The notes beneath the pieces are model-generated. The model saw only the letters and a program-made list of their open reading frames with translations, searched no databases and was not told where the DNA came from. A stretch of DNA of 64,000 nt from Quadrisphaera setariae (GTDB taxonomy: Bacteria; Actinomycetota; Actinomycetes; Actinomycetales; Quadrisphaeraceae), in assembly GCF_008041935.1 (NCBI RefSeq), contig NZ_VKAC01000009.1, positions 1-64,000 of the forward strand. The letters run 5' to 3'. Position 1 is the first letter of the stretch, and each line of letters opens with the position of its first letter. Of this stretch, positions 61,818 through 64,000 are shown one piece after another. A program made the translations under genes and the position numbers.

Positions 61818-63530
61818 TCAGCCGTCCTGCTGGCGCCCTCGGCCCTGGCCCTGGCCCTGCTGCTCGCCGCTGCGGCCGGGGTTCGTGCCGGCGCCGTCCG
61901 CCGCACCTCCACCCGTCCCCTGCCCTCGCCCCTGGCCCTGGCCCTGGCCCTGGCCCTGGCCCTGTTTCGGTTCCGTTCCCGTCGTCTGCTCCTGGGACGA
62001 CCCCTGTGACGGCTGCGGCGGCGGTTCCTGTCCCCCTCCCTGGCTGGCGGTGGGCTGCCCAGCGCCAGCGTCGTGAGGCTGCTGGGGAGTGCCCTGCGGA
62101 GCCGCCGACGCCGAGCTGGTGCCTGCTGGTACTCGCGACGGCGCGTCCGTGGAGGCGCCGGTCGGTTCCCCACCGACGGACCGGGTCGGGGCGGTCGAGG
62201 GCGTCTGCGCCGGCGCGCTCGAGGCCGCGGGGCCTGCTGCGCCCCTCAGCACGTCCTCCGGGGACGTCGTCCCAGACGGGGCAGCTGCTGAGGCGAGGCC
62301 GGGGGTCGCCTGCTCCTGCGGCCGGGCGGTGACCTGGGCGACGGCAGCGGTCGAGGGACCGTCGGCACTGGTCAGCACCACGGACGTGCTGGGCGGGGCC
62401 TGCTCTCCGGTGGGCGCTCCGCCGGTGGTCGTCGAGCTCGTCGACCCCGACGACTCCCGGTCCGGCACCCGGCCCGGCAGCCAGCCGGTGAGGGCCAGGA
62501 CCACGGCGAGCACTCCCACCGCGAGCGCCGCCGCCCTGCCGCGGTGGCCGCGCCGGGCTCCGCGGCGGAGGGGCACCTGCGCGGTCGGGACGGCGGTGGT
62601 GTCGGCGGTCGGCGTGGTCGCCGCGGTGGCGCCCCCCGGCGGGCCCGTGCGCCGTCCCGCTCCGACACCGACGGCGAGGAGGTCCTCCCGGAAGGCGTCG
62701 GCGTCGGCGTGCCTGTCGTCGCGGTCCTTGGACAGCGCGGTGAGCACCACCCGGTCGAGGTGCTCGTCGACGGCGCCGTGGTGGTGGCTCGGTGGCGCGG
62801 GGAGCTCCCTCACGTGCTGGTACGCCACCGCGAAGGGGGAGTCGCCGACGAAGGGCGGTCGGCCGGTGAGCAGCTCGTGAAGGAGGCAGCCGGTGGAGTA
62901 CAGGTCGGTGCGGGCGTCGACCCCCTCGCCGCGCGCCTGCTCGGGGGAGAGGTACTGGGCGGTGCCGATGACGGCGCTGGTCTGGGTCATGGTGGCCGTG
63001 GAGTCGGCGAGGGCGCGGGCGATGCCGAAGTCCATGACCTTGGTGCCGCCCGAGGGCGTCACCATGACGTTGGCGGGCTTGACGTCGCGGTGGACGATGC
63101 CGGCGTCGTGGGCGGCCTGCAGGGCCTTGAGCACACCAGCGGTGATCTCCACGGCGCGCTGCGCGCCCAGCCCGGGCTGTCCGGCCCGGACGGCCTCGTC
63201 GAGCAGGTCGCGCACGGTGCGGCCCTCGACGAGCTCCATGACGATGTAGGACGTGCGCACCGGCACCCCGTCGGAACCGGCGGAGACGTCCTCGCCGGCG
63301 TCGTAGACGGCGACGATCCCCGGGTGGTTCAGGAGCGCCGTCGACTGGGCCTCACGGCGGAACCGGGCCAGGAAGACGGGGTCGCGCGCCACGTCGGAGC
63401 GCAGCAGCTTGATGGCGACCCGGCGGTCGAGGCGCTGGTCGCGCCCGGCGTGGACCTCGGCCATGCCACCGCGTCCCAGCAGCTCGCCCAGCTCGTAGCG
63501 GCCGCTGAGCACGCGCACGGTCCCGCTCAC
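61818..63530 (-). CDS. Membrane-bound Ser/Thr protein kinase (PknB type)
   Basis: A 570-residue kinase. The glycine loop GRGGMAEVHAG, AIKLL lysine, HRDVKPAN catalytic loop, DFGIA and SPEQARGE are intact (kinase domain 10-265); a Thr/Ala linker, one membrane segment (AALAVGVLAVVLALTGW, near 330) and an extracytoplasmic tail of 230 Ser/Thr/Pro/Gln/Gly-rich residues ending in GQ repeats follow. There are no PASTA domains. It probably signals cell-wall or growth state. The GTG at 63530 has AGAGG five nt upstream on the minus strand; a GTG at 63536 overlaps that site. Confidence 0.88.
   Translation of the reverse strand: MSGTVRVLSGRYELGELLGRGGMAEVHAGRDQRLDRRVAIKLLRSDVARDPVFLARFRREAQSTALLNHPGIVAVYDAGEDVSAGSDGVPVRTSYIVMELVEGRTVRDLLDEAVRAGQPGLGAQRAVEITAGVLKALQAAHDAGIVHRDVKPANVMVTPSGGTKVMDFGIARALADSTATMTQTSAVIGTAQYLSPEQARGEGVDARTDLYSTGCLLHELLTGRPPFVGDSPFAVAYQHVRELPAPPSHHHGAVDEHLDRVVLTALSKDRDDRHADADAFREDLLAVGVGAGRRTGPPGGATAATTPTADTTAVPTAQVPLRRGARRGHRGRAAALAVGVLAVVLALTGWLPGRVPDRESSGSTSSTTTGGAPTGEQAPPSTSVVLTSADGPSTAAVAQVTARPQEQATPGLASAAAPSGTTSPEDVLRGAAGPAASSAPAQTPSTAPTRSVGGEPTGASTDAPSRVPAGTSSASAAPQGTPQQPHDAGAGQPTASQGGGQEPPPQPSQGSSQEQTTGTEPKQGQGQGQGQGQGRGQGTGGGAADGAGTNPGRSGEQQGQGQGRGRQQDG
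61931..61964 (-). repeat. 6-bp coding tandem repeat (Gly-Gln) in the kinase tail
   Basis: Five to six copies of CCTGGC on the plus strand (GCCAGG in the sense strand), encoding GQ units; a second short tract is at 61842-61858. Likely to vary in copy number. Confidence 0.85.
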
Positions 63531-63742
63531 GGCCACCTCTTCCGACTCCTCGGGACCTCAGCGGTCCCACTGGCCCTCGGGCGCCACCGGTCGCGGGCGG
63601 TCCCGCACCGGGCCCTCGTGCTCGCCGTGAGCCTCTCGCACCGCGGGCGGCGGTGCCCACTCGAGGAGCTCGACCGGTGCTCCACCGGCGGAGCACCCGG
63701 CCCCTGGGCCGTGCTGTCGGTGGTGCGTGGCACGGTCGTGCC

Positions 63743-64000
63743 ATGACCGCCGTCGCCGTCCCGCGCTTCGTGCGCGGTGCGTCGTCGACGACGGCGGGGA
63801 GCGCGCCCGCGGCGCCCGCCCTCGACGCCGTGCAGCGGCGCGTGGCCGAGCACCCGGCCGGCGGTGGACCGCTCGTCGTCCTGGGGGCCCCTGGCACCGG
63901 CAAGACGACGGCGCTCCTGGAGGCGCTGGTGACCCGGGTCGAGCGCGACGGCGCCGACCCGTCCTCCCTGCTCGTGCTGGCCCCCTCGCGCCGTGCAGCG
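63743..64000 (+). CDS. UvrD/AdnA-type ATP-dependent DNA helicase, N-terminal part
   Basis: The first 86 codons of a gene cut by the window end. After a 25-residue lead comes ALDAVQRRVAEHPAGGGPLVVLGAPGTGKTTALLEALVTRVE, with Walker A GAPGTGKTT near residue 55 and the start of motif Ia (LLVLAPSRRAA). This is the beginning of a superfamily I helicase. By comparison with mycobacteria (moeZ, MGMT, then AdnA Rv3202c) the best guess is AdnA, a motor-nuclease subunit for double-strand break resection. The nuclease domain cannot be seen. It is divergent from the kinase gene across 212 bp with no clear motif. Confidence 0.7.
   Translation, partial: MTAVAVPRFVRGASSTTAGSAPAAPALDAVQRRVAEHPAGGGPLVVLGAPGTGKTTALLEALVTRVERDGADPSSLLVLAPSRRAA

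Overview
The window is 64 kb of very GC-rich DNA (third codon positions almost all G or C) that reads as ordinary chromosome of an actinobacterium. The evidence is a mycothiol gene (mshB), small proteins typical of the phylum (DUF3117 and DUF3107 types), actinobacterial-type dapD, dapC and dapE, an ECF sigma factor followed by tatB and mrp, and a gene neighbourhood like that of mycobacteria (rhlE-type helicase, DUF3107, moeZ-type gene, alkyltransferase-like gene, UvrD/AdnA-type helicase start). A Kineosporiaceae-like relative would fit, but the genus cannot be settled from the sequence alone. No tRNA, rRNA, CRISPR array, transposase or phage gene was recognised.

Layout. 1-5.6 kb: a tightly coupled catabolic operon (zinc alcohol dehydrogenase end, KduD-type SDR, KDPG aldolase, KDG kinase, a 30-codon ORF, FAH-family hydrolase, second SDR, aldo/keto reductase), apparently joining a hexuronate/KDG branch to a deoxyfuconate-type branch, closed by a hairpin. 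5.6-9.3 kb: a GGDEF-EAL protein and typA. 9.3-11.2 kb: a two-gene ATPase plus TOPRIM-like cassette, apparently inserted between typA and mshB behind a perfect 29-bp hairpin; this is the best candidate for a little-described (probably anti-phage) system. 11.2-20 kb: mshB, an unusual FtsH-like AAA protease, a flavin-reductase-like protein, a VanW-type cell-wall protein, fdxA, dapC, gltA. 20-28.5 kb: a lytic-transglycosylase-like protein, the divergent dapD/dapE pair, a YihY membrane protein, a LysR regulator, an MFS transporter and a CoA-disulfide-reductase-type flavoprotein. 28.6-38 kb: LOG-family protein, a repeat-bearing unknown gene pair, a DivIVA-domain protein, SRPBCC protein, mannosyltransferase-like membrane protein, DUF3117, pepA, O-methyltransferase, sigE-type sigma factor, tatB. 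38-48 kb: mrp, a PilB/GspE ATPase with added zinc ribbons, a DUF1003 protein with a soluble CBS/MgtE-N protein, L,D-transpeptidase, Dps, a YflT-like protein, Xaa-Pro peptidase. 48-64 kb: secreted transglycosylase, PHP phosphoesterase and RecB-like nuclease, MpaB-like (DUF2236) and Rieske/DUF2231 proteins, DEAD helicase, ferritin-like protein, SDR, DUF3107, moeZ-like, idi, ATL, Ser/Thr kinase and the start of a helicase.

Gene expression signals are informative. Co-directional neighbours are often joined by ATGA/GTGA overlaps, and twice by CTGA, implying CTG starts. At least eleven genes have a TAnnnT box 6-8 nt before the start codon with no Shine-Dalgarno sequence, the expected arrangement for leaderless mRNAs. 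The longer intergenic spaces hold structured repeats: a 22-nt hairpin family near gltA and before the moeZ-like gene, and a two-copy element with related ends at 29.0 and 52.0 kb. Function assignments rest on recognised motifs and family knowledge; no database search was possible.
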